Positions 37,213 through 47,248 of a DNA stretch of 64,000 nt are shown here, piece by piece (within the stretch, counting starts at the first letter, position 1; every line of letters begins with the position of its first letter). Origin of the DNA: Sunxiuqinia elliptica. Its GTDB lineage: Bacteria > Bacteroidota > Bacteroidia > Bacteroidales > Prolixibacteraceae. Position numbers and translations under genes: made by a program. The notes beneath the pieces are model-generated. The model was not told the DNA's origin and ran no database searches. It was given only the letters and a program-made list of their open reading frames with translations. The stretch lies in assembly GCF_900113005.1 (NCBI RefSeq), contig NZ_FONW01000007.1:110537-174536 (forward strand), in the 5' to 3' direction.

Positions 37213-39990
37213 TTATCCGGTTGATCCTAGTGCATTGGCAATCGCATTCACACATTGGAGCAAAGCAAATAAGTATTCGTCTTCTTTTTCTAATTGTTGA
37301 TTTCGACTCGTGCGCCATTTACGAAGCAACTGAACCTGAGCTTCATGCAATCCTTCCAAAGCTTCAGCGCGCAATAAGGTCGAATAGTAATGGTTCTTCC
37401 GTCTCTCCTGAAACGGCATTTGGAGCAGGTCAGCAAGCATCTCCTTGGTTAAATCCAGCTCGTCCTGAATGATTTTCATCAACCGTTTACGGATGGTCTC
37501 ATCTTCCACCAAAGAAGCGTATTTTTCCATAACGGACTCATCGGTAGACGCCAGGCTTGAATCCAGGTTTGTCATGACATACCTAACAAAAGGCTCATAT
37601 TTTACCAGCTTCAGCAACTTGGCATATTCAGGCGAATTCTGTTCTTTTAATTCTTTTAGGGTTGAGCCAACACCGTACCAACTGGTAATATTGAAACGGG
37701 ATTGTGCCCAGCTAAAAACCCAGGGAATTGCCCGCAAATCATCCATTGTACGCTTACCTGTTCGCCGTGCCGGACGCGAGCCGATCTTGCTCGATTCGAT
37801 AACATCAATCGGTGTGGCTTCAGCAAAAAACCGAATAAAATCAGGATTATCAATCAACTTGCGGTAGTGTTCCCGGCCTCGCATGCCCAGCGTATTAAAC
37901 AAGTCAGCAACTTCCTCTCCCTCATCCGGGAAATATTTATTTAGTAGAGTTTGGGCTGTCACACTGGCCAACATCAATTCCAGGTTGTAAGCGGCATTCA
38001 CTTTATGCGCATATTTCCGCTCAATGGTCTCCCCCTGCTCGGTAATTCGTAGTTTTCCGTTGATCGCTTGAGTCGGCAAGCTTTTTACAAACCAGTGCGA
38101 AGGACCAGCTCCTCGGCTAATACTGCCGCCTGTTCCGTGGAAAAAGCGGATGATCACACCATGCTTTTTGCCAACTGCCGTTAATTCTTTCTGCGCCTGA
38201 TGTAAAAACCAAGAGCTTGCCAGTATCCCTCCATCTTTGTTGCTATCGCTGTAGCCAATCATCACATCCTGATACAGCTCATCCAATTGTCGGTAGTCGC
38301 TTTGGTATTTTAAGCTGTTTTTAACCACCGGATGACTCAGGTAATCATCCAAAATTGCAGGACTGGCCTGCAAGTCTTCAATGGTCTCAAAGAGAGGAAC
38401 TACCGGTAATTTTGCCGCCAAAGCATCACCATATTTCAAGGTCATCCCGGTTTCGCGCATAAACAGAAAGACAGTGAGCAGATCTTCGGCATTTCGCGTC
38501 ATACTTACAATCAGCTTTCCAAGTGCCCGAGCGCCATAATGATTGATGTGCTGACTAAGCACCTGCATGCTTGCAATCACATTTTGGGCTTCTTCCCCAG
38601 CCTCTTTATGCTCAACCAAAAATGGACGATTCTGCCGCAGCTCATCATCTAGAAAAGCTCTCTTCCGTGCGCTATCCTGACTTAATTCAACTTCACCAAC
38701 ACCATCCAACGAAGCTTCGACCAGTTGATCCAAGGCTTTTTCATGGTAATTGCTATTTTGCCGCACGTCCAACTGGGCCAAATGAAATCCAAACACTTTG
38801 AGTAAGCGCTTGCAACGGCCAACATCCACTTGAGCAATTTCAGGGACACCGTAACGAACCAGCTCATCATAAAGCAAACTTAAATCATCAATCAACTGGT
38901 TTGAACTTCGATAGCTAACTTCGCGGTCCTGTAGCTTCAGGTTATACTCTTGACTCAGGTCAATCGGCAACCGATTTAGTAGCAGCAAAACATAGGCTTT
39001 GAATACCTCGCCATGATGTTCTTTCAGAACCGACTTCCCAACTTCTCCAAGCAACTCTTCGAGCTTTTGAAGATGATCGGCAAATGGTTTGCTGATGGCT
39101 GACTGATCGATGTAAATACTCAGCTTCTGCGCTAAACTCGTTAGTTCGCGCTTCACCATAATCAATGCATTAATTCGGAGCTTTGTCAAGGTGGAACGAG
39201 TTATGTCTGCACTCACCAATGGGTGCCCATCCCGGTCGCCTCCTACCCAGTTTCCAAACGAAAGTCCGGGTAACAAATCCGAGTTGTTTAGCAAATTCAC
39301 ATCAAAGCCAGACTCTTTCCAGGCTTGTCTCAAGCGTTTATCCAGCAACACAACTACCTCGGGGAACACATCAGTCAAATAGTGTAGAATATTATCCAGC
39401 TCTGATTCAACCCGTGGCTTTTCAATATAGATTTCACCAATATTCCACAAGCGATGAAGAATCTGTTTGAATTCCTCCCGAAAATCATCTTGCTCAATAC
39501 GCGTATACATCTGGTTTTCCCGTTTAAGCAAGAGCAAGTATAGTTTTCGGTATTCCTGCAACACCACCGAACGTTTTGCCTCGGTTGGATGCGCAGTCAA
39601 TACAGGCTCAATCAGAATATCCGGTAATATTTTCAAGATTTGTTCTTCTGAAATTCCCCGCTCATGAAGCATCTTAAAATTGTTAGCCCACAGCCCGTTT
39701 ACCAGGCTCATTTGCTCTTCTTCTTTCGCTCGTCGGCTTTGTACTGCCCCATTCACTTCAACTAAATTCAAAAGCTGAAAACTCATGGACAAAAGGTGGA
39801 TGTAATCGTTACTCAGTAAAATAGATTGGGGAGGTTGCTGCACTGCATTCAGCCAAGGAATATATGCTACCAGCTCTTGCTCGTCACTCTCAATCAGGAC
39901 TTCTGCCAAACAGTTCAATAAGAAATCCAGGTCGTTATAAGGCTTTCCCAGTGCTTTTTGGACTTGTTCAAAAACAGAATTCGTACTCAT
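37213..39990 (-). CDS. ppc: Phosphoenolpyruvate carboxylase
   Basis: The enzyme fixes bicarbonate onto PEP to make oxaloacetate, an anaplerotic step. The 925-residue protein contains VLTAHPTEAKRSVV with the catalytic His, the GYSDSNKDGG and FFHGTGGSISRGAGP motifs, and IPWVFSWAQSRF near the C-terminus. The start at 39990 (MSTNSVFEQ) is chosen over an in-frame upstream codon. A partner carbonic anhydrase-like gene is directly downstream. Confidence 0.96.
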   Translation of the reverse strand: MSTNSVFEQVQKALGKPYNDLDFLLNCLAEVLIESDEQELVAYIPWLNAVQQPPQSILLSNDYIHLLSMSFQLLNLVEVNGAVQSRRAKEEEQMSLVNGLWANNFKMLHERGISEEQILKILPDILIEPVLTAHPTEAKRSVVLQEYRKLYLLLLKRENQMYTRIEQDDFREEFKQILHRLWNIGEIYIEKPRVESELDNILHYLTDVFPEVVVLLDKRLRQAWKESGFDVNLLNNSDLLPGLSFGNWVGGDRDGHPLVSADITRSTLTKLRINALIMVKRELTSLAQKLSIYIDQSAISKPFADHLQKLEELLGEVGKSVLKEHHGEVFKAYVLLLLNRLPIDLSQEYNLKLQDREVSYRSSNQLIDDLSLLYDELVRYGVPEIAQVDVGRCKRLLKVFGFHLAQLDVRQNSNYHEKALDQLVEASLDGVGEVELSQDSARKRAFLDDELRQNRPFLVEHKEAGEEAQNVIASMQVLSQHINHYGARALGKLIVSMTRNAEDLLTVFLFMRETGMTLKYGDALAAKLPVVPLFETIEDLQASPAILDDYLSHPVVKNSLKYQSDYRQLDELYQDVMIGYSDSNKDGGILASSWFLHQAQKELTAVGKKHGVIIRFFHGTGGSISRGAGPSHWFVKSLPTQAINGKLRITEQGETIERKYAHKVNAAYNLELMLASVTAQTLLNKYFPDEGEEVADLFNTLGMRGREHYRKLIDNPDFIRFFAEATPIDVIESSKIGSRPARRTGKRTMDDLRAIPWVFSWAQSRFNITSWYGVGSTLKELKEQNSPEYAKLLKLVKYEPFVRYVMTNLDSSLASTDESVMEKYASLVEDETIRKRLMKIIQDELDLTKEMLADLLQMPFQERRKNHYYSTLLRAEALEGLHEAQVQLLRKWRTSRNQQLEKEDEYLFALLQCVNAIANALGSTG

Positions 39991-40071
39991 AAAACCATTT
40001 TTCAGTGAAAAAAGAACCAATTACCTAAACACATTAAGTCCATATTGGTTTGCAAAATACCAACAAAAAAC

Positions 40072-40108
40072 AAAAAACCTTCTGCATAAACTACAAAAGG
40101 TTTCTTTT
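40072..40108 (-). terminator. Weak terminator downstream of the CHRD gene
   Basis: On the minus strand, aaacctttt and gaaggtttttt can pair around a 12-base loop and are followed by T-rich sequence. It separates the CHRD gene from ppc. Confidence 0.5.
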
Positions 40109-40131
40109 TCAGAAGAAAAGCTCACTTAATG

Positions 40132-40665
40132 TCAATTACCTGAAATTTGTCCTCGAATTTCTCCACCGGGATAGCCATCTGTATGCACATTGACATAGGC
40201 ACTTCCAGCCTTTATAGCATCAACCAGGTCTGACAACGACATGCCAGCCAAACTGCCAACCAGGTTTTCTGCTTTCAACTCTCCCTTTGCCAATACTCCA
40301 TTGGTCTTACCATCAATAACGACAGGAGGAGGTCCTGATGGATACAACCAAGCAACAACGCCACCATTCTGTCCTACCGGAGCTAAGTGAATATGTGCCA
40401 TACGCACCTGCTCAATGTTGGCTACGATCAAGGTGTACCTCAACATCATCCCATCTTTGCTTAAACGAAAAATGGCTTCTCCGGTAGCCATTGACATTAC
40501 AGGAGGTACTTCCTGATCAGAGGAAAGATGAGCTCTAAAATTCATTGTCATTTGGGCACTCTTGAGAGCGATGTCTTCGGAAATATCTTCCGCAACAAAG
40601 GGTTGCTCACATGCGGACAAAGCAACCACAGCTACTACTAACAAATACCGTAAAAACTTCTTCAT
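40132..40665 (-). CDS. CHRD-domain lipoprotein
   Basis: The ATG at 40665 gives a good lipoprotein signal (MKKFLRYLLVVAVVALSAC), so this start is preferred over the longer frame. The mature protein, about 157 residues, has a CHRD domain: MNFRAHLSSDQEVPP near its start and the closing AYVNVHTDGYPGGEIRGQI. CHRD domains occur in chordin and in bacterial surface proteins with unknown roles. It is monocistronic. Confidence 0.85.
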   Translation of the reverse strand: MKKFLRYLLVVAVVALSACEQPFVAEDISEDIALKSAQMTMNFRAHLSSDQEVPPVMSMATGEAIFRLSKDGMMLRYTLIVANIEQVRMAHIHLAPVGQNGGVVAWLYPSGPPPVVIDGKTNGVLAKGELKAENLVGSLAGMSLSDLVDAIKAGSAYVNVHTDGYPGGEIRGQISGN

Positions 40666-40793
40666 AAGCAATCGTATTAATCCATTTACTAAAGGATACT
40701 CGCTCACTTGTAAAATAGTTTCGATATTTAGATGTTTTTGTCTTATTTATTCAACTATTTTACACCTCCATCCAAAGCCCTGATTCCCACCAG

Positions 40794-41570
40794 CTAAACA
40801 AAGGTCTCAGCCTTAATTTGCTGAGCTTTTGTTCCGAGAATAATGACCGCCGGCATCGGAGGGTCAGTTTTACTTAAGAACGCTTCGACCGCATCTAACT
40901 GGGTAGTGAACAATTGCTGGTCAGGATGCCCTACCCGACTTACAATCTGCAACGGAGTATCTGTTGGCACCTTACGTTGCATGAGTTCTTTTCCCAACAA
41001 AATGAGATTTTTTAGGCCCATATACACCATCACCGGGGCATTGGCCCTAAGCACCGCAGCCACTTCATCCATGTTTTCGAAGCCACCATTTCGCTTGTGT
41101 CCGGTATAAAACATGGCCATGCTATTGGCATTGCGCAAGGTCACCGGAATATGGAAACAGGAGGCCGCGGCTAAGCCTGCCGTAATGCCTGGAACCACCT
41201 CAACCGTTAAGTCCTCTCGAAAACAAAAAGCCAGCTCTTCGGCACCACGCCCAAAAATGAACGGATCACCTGCTTTAAGGCGCACAACCCGCTTCCCTTC
41301 GTGGGCAAACTGCTTTAACTGCTCATGAATACGATCTTGTCGCTCGGTTTGGTGTTGTCCATCCTGGTAGTGTTTGCCAGCGTATATTTTTCGGGCATGC
41401 GGTGTCGCCAGATCCAGGATGTCGGTTCCATGCAAGGCATCATACAAAATTACATCGGCTTGCTCCAGCCTACGCAAAGCGCGTACGGTCAGCAATTCAG
41501 GATCACCAGGCCCCGCCCCTACGATCGATATCAGATGCGGCTTTACCACATCCTGCTTATTTGTCAACAT
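40794..41570 (-). CDS. cobA: Uroporphyrinogen-III C-methyltransferase
   Basis: The enzyme methylates uroporphyrinogen III twice with SAM to make precorrin-2, the first step to siroheme. The 258-residue protein has SIVGAGPGDPELLT, LKAGDPFIFGRGAEEL and VVPGITAGLAAAS, the SAM-binding signatures of the family. It lies last in a minus-strand operon with cysI, cysJ, hemD and a precorrin-2 dehydrogenase, so its product is for siroheme of the sulfite reductase. Confidence 0.95.
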   Translation of the reverse strand: MLTNKQDVVKPHLISIVGAGPGDPELLTVRALRRLEQADVILYDALHGTDILDLATPHARKIYAGKHYQDGQHQTERQDRIHEQLKQFAHEGKRVVRLKAGDPFIFGRGAEELAFCFREDLTVEVVPGITAGLAAASCFHIPVTLRNANSMAMFYTGHKRNGGFENMDEVAAVLRANAPVMVYMGLKNLILLGKELMQRKVPTDTPLQIVSRVGHPDQQLFTTQLDAVEAFLSKTDPPMPAVIILGTKAQQIKAETFV

Positions 41571-41602
41571 GTCATTAAGATTTGGATTCTCCCAAAAAAG
41601 AA

Positions 41603-42433
41603 TTACGATTCCTGAGCAATCAGCCTCAGGTAGTCTAGCGGACTAGCAAACTTAAATTGGTAGTTAAGCTGCTGAATCAGCTTGCTGCTATCGACAATTT
41701 TATAGGATGTTCTTTCCTCTGAAAACTGCGGTAAGGGCAAACCCGAAATCTCCGAAGCTTTCTCATAAAACTCTTGCCGACTGGGATGTTGCGGGCTACA
41801 AGCATTAAAAGTCTCCCCCCAAACTTCATCATCAATCAACTTCAGTATAATTTGAATACAGTCATCCTGGTGAATCAGATTAACAGGTTTCGCTCCACTG
41901 CCTGCCTTTTTTTGCCGGCTTAAAAAGCGAGCAGGATTACGATCTGCACCAATCAATCCTCCAAAACGCAATACGGTGGTTTTAAAATTCGGATTTTGAG
42001 TCAGTAAAAACTCAGCCAGCACCAAGGCTTTTCCCGAAGATTTCTCTGGCAACAAGACATCCTCTTCAGTAACCCGTCCATCCAGCTCATTATAAACTGA
42101 CGTTGAGGAAATAAATAACACCTTGGGTACCCGGTATTGCTCCAGGTATTTGACTAACTGCTTGATTTGAGCCGGAAAAATAGTTTCGATAAAATCGACC
42201 CGACGTGGCGGAATAGCAACAATCACCAGATCGGTATCAAAAAAGTCCGGCTCCTTTAACTGAACCTTATCGGCATCGAGCACTAAGCGGAAAGGTTGAA
42301 TCCCTGCCGCTGCCAGCTTTTTCAGCTTTTGCCGGTTGGTAACCGAGCCTTTAACCTGAAAACCACGGGCCAATAATTGTTCGGCCAGGGGAAACCCCAG
42401 CCATCCACATCCTAATATAGAAATTCGTTTCAT
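41603..42433 (-). CDS. NAD-dependent epimerase/dehydratase-type (SDR) protein
   Basis: The protein is 276 residues with the start at ATG 42433, 4 bases after the hemD stop. The N-terminal Rossmann motif is ISILGCGWLGFPLAEQL and LFISSTSVYNELDGRVTE holds the SDR-type Ser/Tyr region. Enzymes of this kind (the YeeZ-like group) have uncertain substrates. Its place inside the siroheme operon is shared with a few related operons but no direct role in the pathway is established by the sequence. Confidence 0.8.
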   Translation of the reverse strand: MKRISILGCGWLGFPLAEQLLARGFQVKGSVTNRQKLKKLAAAGIQPFRLVLDADKVQLKEPDFFDTDLVIVAIPPRRVDFIETIFPAQIKQLVKYLEQYRVPKVLFISSTSVYNELDGRVTEEDVLLPEKSSGKALVLAEFLLTQNPNFKTTVLRFGGLIGADRNPARFLSRQKKAGSGAKPVNLIHQDDCIQIILKLIDDEVWGETFNACSPQHPSRQEFYEKASEISGLPLPQFSEERTSYKIVDSSKLIQQLNYQFKFASPLDYLRLIAQES

Positions 42434-42437
42434 GCTC

Positions 42438-43178
42438 TTACTCAATAATAACCCGATGATCAGGCTTCGGTTCATTCAACTTCTCAGTAATCCGTTTGAT
42501 TGCATATTTTACAAACGAAAGCTCCTCTTGCTCTGATGATTCCAACACCAAGTTAGGAAATTCAGCCCAAGCAGTCTGAGCCGTCCGGGCACCATTGGCC
42601 AAAACCGATGCTTGAGGCGGTGGAAAGTTCCCCGAAGCCTTATAACTTCGAATGGCACTCTCGCTGAAAAACAGGTAGCCATCAAACACTTCGTTCATCA
42701 AAATTTCGATGGAGGTATTCTTGTACACTTCAACGGAAGCCCAGTTAAGCCCTTGGGCATCCAACAACTCAGGCAATTGGTTCAACGACTTGTCGCCTCG
42801 CAGATAAATTATTGAAGCTCCGGTATCATCGTTGATCAACAGATCGGCAAGCGCATAAGCATTCGGAGACTTGGGACGTACGACCTGAACGCCACAATTT
42901 CTCAAAATTCCTTCCTGTTTATCTGAAAGACAGTACACCAGTTCATCTTTCTTCATTCCAATATGCTCCTGAAAACGTAATAGCCAATGGGCTGCATAAG
43001 AGCTTGTCACCACCCACTTTTTAGTTTGTGGGCTGATGGGGTCAAAAAATTTCCGATCAGGCTTCCGGTACGTGATTCGCACCAGAGGTTGCTCAATAAA
43101 CCGGATCTGCTCGCTGATTAACCACTTACGGGTTAAAGCGGATAGTTTTTGTCCAATAAAGATGGCTGGTAATTCCAT
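42438..43178 (-). CDS. Uroporphyrinogen-III synthase-like protein (second copy)
   Basis: The 246-residue sequence has the HemD layout: two similar lobes with WVVTSSYAAHWLL near residue 55 and GYLFFSESAIRSYKAS near residue 165, and a weak-conservation N-terminus. It differs strongly from the copy at 7009-7761. Being inside the siroheme operon, it is likely a dedicated supplier of uroporphyrinogen III for CobA. Because HemD proteins diverge greatly, the call is by architecture and neighbours. Confidence 0.78.
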   Translation of the reverse strand: MELPAIFIGQKLSALTRKWLISEQIRFIEQPLVRITYRKPDRKFFDPISPQTKKWVVTSSYAAHWLLRFQEHIGMKKDELVYCLSDKQEGILRNCGVQVVRPKSPNAYALADLLINDDTGASIIYLRGDKSLNQLPELLDAQGLNWASVEVYKNTSIEILMNEVFDGYLFFSESAIRSYKASGNFPPPQASVLANGARTAQTAWAEFPNLVLESSEQEELSFVKYAIKRITEKLNEPKPDHRVIIE

Positions 43179-43182
43179 GGGA

Positions 43183-44880
43183 TTAATGTTTAAAATCTTT
43201 TCCTTCCTTCGTCTCTTTCACATAGCCTTTTCGAATAACAAAATCTCCAAATCCTTCGCCCTCTTGTCGATTATCAGCATAATCGGCGATAATCGGGCGC
43301 AACTCAGCAAGAATTTCATCTTCAGAAAGTGTTTCTTTGTAGAGGGTATTCAGGCGTGTGCCGTTGAAGTTCCCTCCCAAATAGAGGTTGTAGTGGCCCA
43401 GAGATTTTCCAATGAAACCAATCTCTGCCAAATAAGGTCGTCCGCAACCATTGGGACAGCCGGTCATTCGAATGACAATTTCCTGTTTTAGCAAGCCGTG
43501 CTCCTCCAAAATCAGCTCAATTTTGCTGATTAGTGTTGGTAGGTAACGTTCAGCTTCAGCAAAGGCCAGCCCACAGGTATTCAAAGCCACACAAGCAATC
43601 ATGTTTTGCCGAAGCCCGGATAGCTGTAGCGGCCAAACACCATATTTCTTTAAAATCCGGTTGACCTTATCCTTCTCCTGCGTATTTCCGATGATCAAAT
43701 TTTGATTGCCTGTCAAAATGAACTGAGCATCTTTCACCTTTTCTGCCACTTCGCGCAAAGCCGTTTTTAGTTTTACCGTTTCTGAATCTTTTACCCGTCC
43801 ACCTTCAATAAACAGGTTCAGGCTCCATTTTCCATCTTCGCCTTTCTTCCAGCCATAGCGGTCACCGTTTCGACTAAAATTAAACGGGCGAGCGGGCTGC
43901 AAATCATAGCCGAGATACTGATTGACTTCAGCTTTAAACCAATCTAGCCCATTACGGTCAATCGTATATTTTAAGCGCGCTTGCTTCCGGTTCGTCCGAT
44001 CACCATTGTCCTTCTGTACCAATACGATCTTCTCAGCCACCTCAACAGCCTGCTCCGGAGTACAAAAACCAATCACATCGGCCAGCCGAGGATAAGCTTC
44101 CGGAATACCAAAAGTAGAACCAAGCCCGCCGCCAGCAGTCACATTGTATCCCACCAATTGCCCCTGCTCTTCGATCGCTATAAATCCTAAATCCTGCGAA
44201 AAGATATCGACATCATTGTATGGTGGAATAGCCACTCCTATTTTAAATTTACGCGGCAAATAGCGGTTTCCATAAATGGGCTCAATTTCCTCCTTGCTAT
44301 CGGCTACCTTTTGCTTGTCCAGCCAAATCTCATGATAGGCTGAGGTTCGTGGCATCAAGTGAGCCGACAAATCACCGGCCAGTTGATACACCTCAGCGTG
44401 CAAAGCAGATTCTGCAGGATTGGCATGCGACATCACATTCCGATTGACATCACCACAGGCAGCAATCGTATCCAGCAAGGCAGCATTAATTCCCTGAATA
44501 GTCGCTTTCAGCTTCTTCTTGATGACACCATGTAGCTGAAACGCTTGACGCGTGGTTAATTTCAACGTTCCGTTGGCATGCGTGTCAGCCAAAGCATCCA
44601 TTTGCAACCATTGCGCGGCACTGGTCACACCTCCGGGCAAACGAACACGAATTAAAAAGGAAAAGGCTGGCTCCAGCTTTTGACGTTTCCGCTCCTTCTC
44701 TAAATCGCGATCGTGCTGTTGATAGATTCCATGAAATTTGGAGATTTGCGTATCATCATTTGCAATGGCACCGGTTACCGGATCGGCCAGACTTTCCTTT
44801 AAAGTACCTCGTAAGTAGTTACTGTCATATTTTATTTTTTCAACTTCAGCTAGCTTACTCCAATCAATTATTTCGCTCAT
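43183..44880 (-). CDS. cysI: Sulfite reductase hemoprotein (beta) subunit
   Basis: This subunit holds siroheme and a [4Fe-4S] cluster and reduces sulfite to sulfide. The four cluster-binding cysteines occur as CVALNTC (C-x5-C) and GCPNGC (C-x3-C). The start at 44880 (MSEIIDWSK) gives 565 residues, the usual size. [13 protein letters not shown] and [11 protein letters not shown] are typical of the N-terminal half. It follows cysJ in the operon with about 80 bases between. Confidence 0.96.
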   Translation of the reverse strand: MSEIIDWSKLAEVEKIKYDSNYLRGTLKESLADPVTGAIANDDTQISKFHGIYQQHDRDLEKERKRQKLEPAFSFLIRVRLPGGVTSAAQWLQMDALADTHANGTLKLTTRQAFQLHGVIKKKLKATIQGINAALLDTIAACGDVNRNVMSHANPAESALHAEVYQLAGDLSAHLMPRTSAYHEIWLDKQKVADSKEEIEPIYGNRYLPRKFKIGVAIPPYNDVDIFSQDLGFIAIEEQGQLVGYNVTAGGGLGSTFGIPEAYPRLADVIGFCTPEQAVEVAEKIVLVQKDNGDRTNRKQARLKYTIDRNGLDWFKAEVNQYLGYDLQPARPFNFSRNGDRYGWKKGEDGKWSLNLFIEGGRVKDSETVKLKTALREVAEKVKDAQFILTGNQNLIIGNTQEKDKVNRILKKYGVWPLQLSGLRQNMIACVALNTCGLAFAEAERYLPTLISKIELILEEHGLLKQEIVIRMTGCPNGCGRPYLAEIGFIGKSLGHYNLYLGGNFNGTRLNTLYKETLSEDEILAELRPIIADYADNRQEGEGFGDFVIRKGYVKETKEGKDFKH

Positions 44881-44962
44881 CGTTCTATTTTTATAGGGGG
44901 TTAAGTTTGCAAGCAGCAAAGCCTGCGATTACTTCAATTTCTATTGTTTGATGCTTTTGACC

Positions 44963-46753
44963 TTAATATACATCAGCCATAAAGCGTTTCTCTTTTTTTA
45001 GTTTTTTGAAGTAGGCCTTGGCCTGCTCTTCAGTCATTCCTCCCTGCGTTTGAATAATCTCCAGCAAGGCCGCTTGCACGTCGCGGGCCATGTACTTCAT
45101 ATCGCCACAGAGGTAAAAAATTGCGCCATTGTTGATCCACTCAAACAATTCTTTTTGCTGCTCCAACAGTTTGTGCTGCACGTAAACTTTTTCTTTTTGA
45201 TCGCGAGAAAAAGCCAAGTCAATCTTTTCGAGAAATCCTTTTTGAAGGTATTTCTGCCACTCGAGCTGATACAAGAAGTCAGATGCAAAGTGTCGTTCGC
45301 CAAAGAAAAGCCAGCTTTTCCCTTTCAACTCAGCAGACTCGCGTTGCTGCAGAAATGCCCGGTAAGGAGCAATTCCTGTTCCGGCACCAACCATGATAAT
45401 TGGCGTTCCATTTTGAGGCAGTCGGAAGTTTGGATTTTTATCAATGTAAATCAGCACCTCATCATCAATCTGCAAGCGATCGGCCAGGAAAGTAGAGCAC
45501 GCTCCATAGCGCTTCCGCCCTTTATTTTCGTAGCGAACACGCGATACCGTAATGTGAACTTCATCCTCCACAGCCTCCTGACTTGAAGAAATGCTATACA
45601 GACGCGGAGGTAAGGGACGCAAGAGTTCCAAAAACTCAGTGGCTGTTAGTTTAAATGGAAACTCGTGCAACAAATCCAGTACATCGTGCCCATACAGATA
45701 ATCATCCAGTTTTTTGTCGTCTTCCAGAATTGCTTTGACCGCTTCAATTCCAGTTTTTTCAGCATACTTTTCAATAACATCGCGAGTTAACAAGGTAACT
45801 TCATAGTGATGTTTCAATGCCTCGTTGAATGGCAACTTACCAATGCGCGTTTCGACAACCTCCTGATCAATCACCCCCAAAGTCGCGATAATATCGTCAA
45901 CCAACTGTGGTGGATTTTGGGCGATCACCCCCAAGGCATCACCAGGCTCATAGGTAATTCCTGATCCTTCCAAAGAAAGTTCCAAATGATACACTTCCTT
46001 GTCAGAATCACGCCCGGTGATTTGTACTTTATCCAATACCGTCGCAGCAAATGGGTTCTTTTTGGAATAGCTCGCAACTTCGGACTTAGCAGCGGTCTGC
46101 ACAGGCGCACTGGATGCGTTCGGTTGTTGTTTTGCCAATTCAGCTAACACGGCTTCGCCCCACTTTTCTGCATCATCTTCATAATCAACATCACATTTCA
46201 GAATGGGGAGTAAAGGCTTTGCTCCAGCTTTGCTAAGCGCTTGATTCATGTCAACACCGGTTTGGCAAAACAGCTTGTAACTCTTGTCGCCAAGGGCCAA
46301 GACCGAGTAATTTAATCCATCCAGCTTAGGCACTCGCTTGCCCGTTAAAAAGAAATAAAAGTCTTCAGCCATCTCCGGAGGTTCGCCTTCTCCATGAGTA
46401 CTAACAATCACCAACAAGTTCTTTTCATCTTTCAACTGCTTGGTTTTATAATCGTCCATCGGCTTGATCACACTCTTGATGTTTCGCTCGGCGGCTTTTT
46501 GGCTCAACGCTTTGGCTAATGCTTCGCTGCGGCCGGTATGGGTCCCGTACAAAATCGTAAGGGGTAAAGCTCCGGCGGCTTCAGCGGGCTGTTCTTCAGG
46601 ACGAACCTCCGTTGTTGAGCCCACAGCTACACTTCCTGCTAATCCTTGAAAATAGCCATTCAGCCAAGTAATTTGTTCTTGTTGAATGCCTGTTGTCAAT
46701 TGTTGCAAGGCCTTCAGTTGAACTTCAGTTAAGGGGGAAAACTTAATACTCAT
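44963..46753 (-). CDS. cysJ: Sulfite reductase flavoprotein (alpha) subunit
   Basis: The 596-residue flavoprotein carries electrons from NADPH via FAD and FMN to CysI. Residues about 60-205 are the flavodoxin domain (LTILYGTHTGRSEALAKAL, STHGEGEPPEMAEDFYFF). The FAD domain follows with PPRLYSISSSQ near residue 380 and the NADPH domain contains MVGAGTGIAPYRAFLQQR and WLFFGERH, ending with the usual C-terminal aromatic residue (MADVY). The N-terminal 50 residues are linked to siroheme operon members in other species. Confidence 0.96.
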   Translation of the reverse strand: MSIKFSPLTEVQLKALQQLTTGIQQEQITWLNGYFQGLAGSVAVGSTTEVRPEEQPAEAAGALPLTILYGTHTGRSEALAKALSQKAAERNIKSVIKPMDDYKTKQLKDEKNLLVIVSTHGEGEPPEMAEDFYFFLTGKRVPKLDGLNYSVLALGDKSYKLFCQTGVDMNQALSKAGAKPLLPILKCDVDYEDDAEKWGEAVLAELAKQQPNASSAPVQTAAKSEVASYSKKNPFAATVLDKVQITGRDSDKEVYHLELSLEGSGITYEPGDALGVIAQNPPQLVDDIIATLGVIDQEVVETRIGKLPFNEALKHHYEVTLLTRDVIEKYAEKTGIEAVKAILEDDKKLDDYLYGHDVLDLLHEFPFKLTATEFLELLRPLPPRLYSISSSQEAVEDEVHITVSRVRYENKGRKRYGACSTFLADRLQIDDEVLIYIDKNPNFRLPQNGTPIIMVGAGTGIAPYRAFLQQRESAELKGKSWLFFGERHFASDFLYQLEWQKYLQKGFLEKIDLAFSRDQKEKVYVQHKLLEQQKELFEWINNGAIFYLCGDMKYMARDVQAALLEIIQTQGGMTEEQAKAYFKKLKKEKRFMADVY

Positions 46754-46765
46754 CTTTTCTGGTCT

Positions 46766-47218
46766 TTATCTATTTTGAGATTCTAAAAACGTTCTAATTT
46801 CATTTCTTACCTGGATGGAAGCATAAACATCTTTTGCATTGGAGCTTACCGCCACCCGGATATCACCTTGCTGGTGGATGGCAGGAGAAACAAACTGGCA
46901 GAGAGCCGGTTGATCATGGATGTTTACCAATACGCCTGCTGCTTTTCCGTCGCGAACAATTTGTTGGTCAACTTCGGCATTGTTGGAGCAAGAATACACC
47001 ATGAGATAGCCATCCAAGTCTGCCTCTTCGTAGGCTTTCAAAGCATATGGAATCCCACTCTCTTTAATCTCGTCGCACACCTCCAAGGCAATTACTTCAA
47101 CATCTGCATCAAAGCGCTGCAAAATTTGAATTTTGCTCCAAGCCGATTTGCCACCTCCTACAATCAGGATTTTCTCGTCGGCAATATTTAGCGCTATCGG
47201 TAAAAAGTTCTTCTCCAT
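46766..47218 (-). CDS. Precorrin-2 dehydrogenase (Met8/CysG N-terminal-type)
   Basis: The 150-residue protein has the NAD-binding start IADEKILIVGGGKSAWSKIQIL and the CQFVSPAIHQQGDIRVAVSS block of Met8/CysG-type precorrin-2 dehydrogenases, which make sirohydrochlorin. It is shorter than full Met8 or CysG and lacks most of the C-terminal dimerisation/chelatase part. Iron insertion may therefore need another protein that is not in this operon. It overlaps in time with cysJ expression, lying just upstream in the operon. Confidence 0.85.
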   Translation of the reverse strand: MEKNFLPIALNIADEKILIVGGGKSAWSKIQILQRFDADVEVIALEVCDEIKESGIPYALKAYEEADLDGYLMVYSCSNNAEVDQQIVRDGKAAGVLVNIHDQPALCQFVSPAIHQQGDIRVAVSSNAKDVYASIQVRNEIRTFLESQNR

Positions 47219-47248
47219 CTTTCCAAGTCTGTTTATTCCAATTCACAA

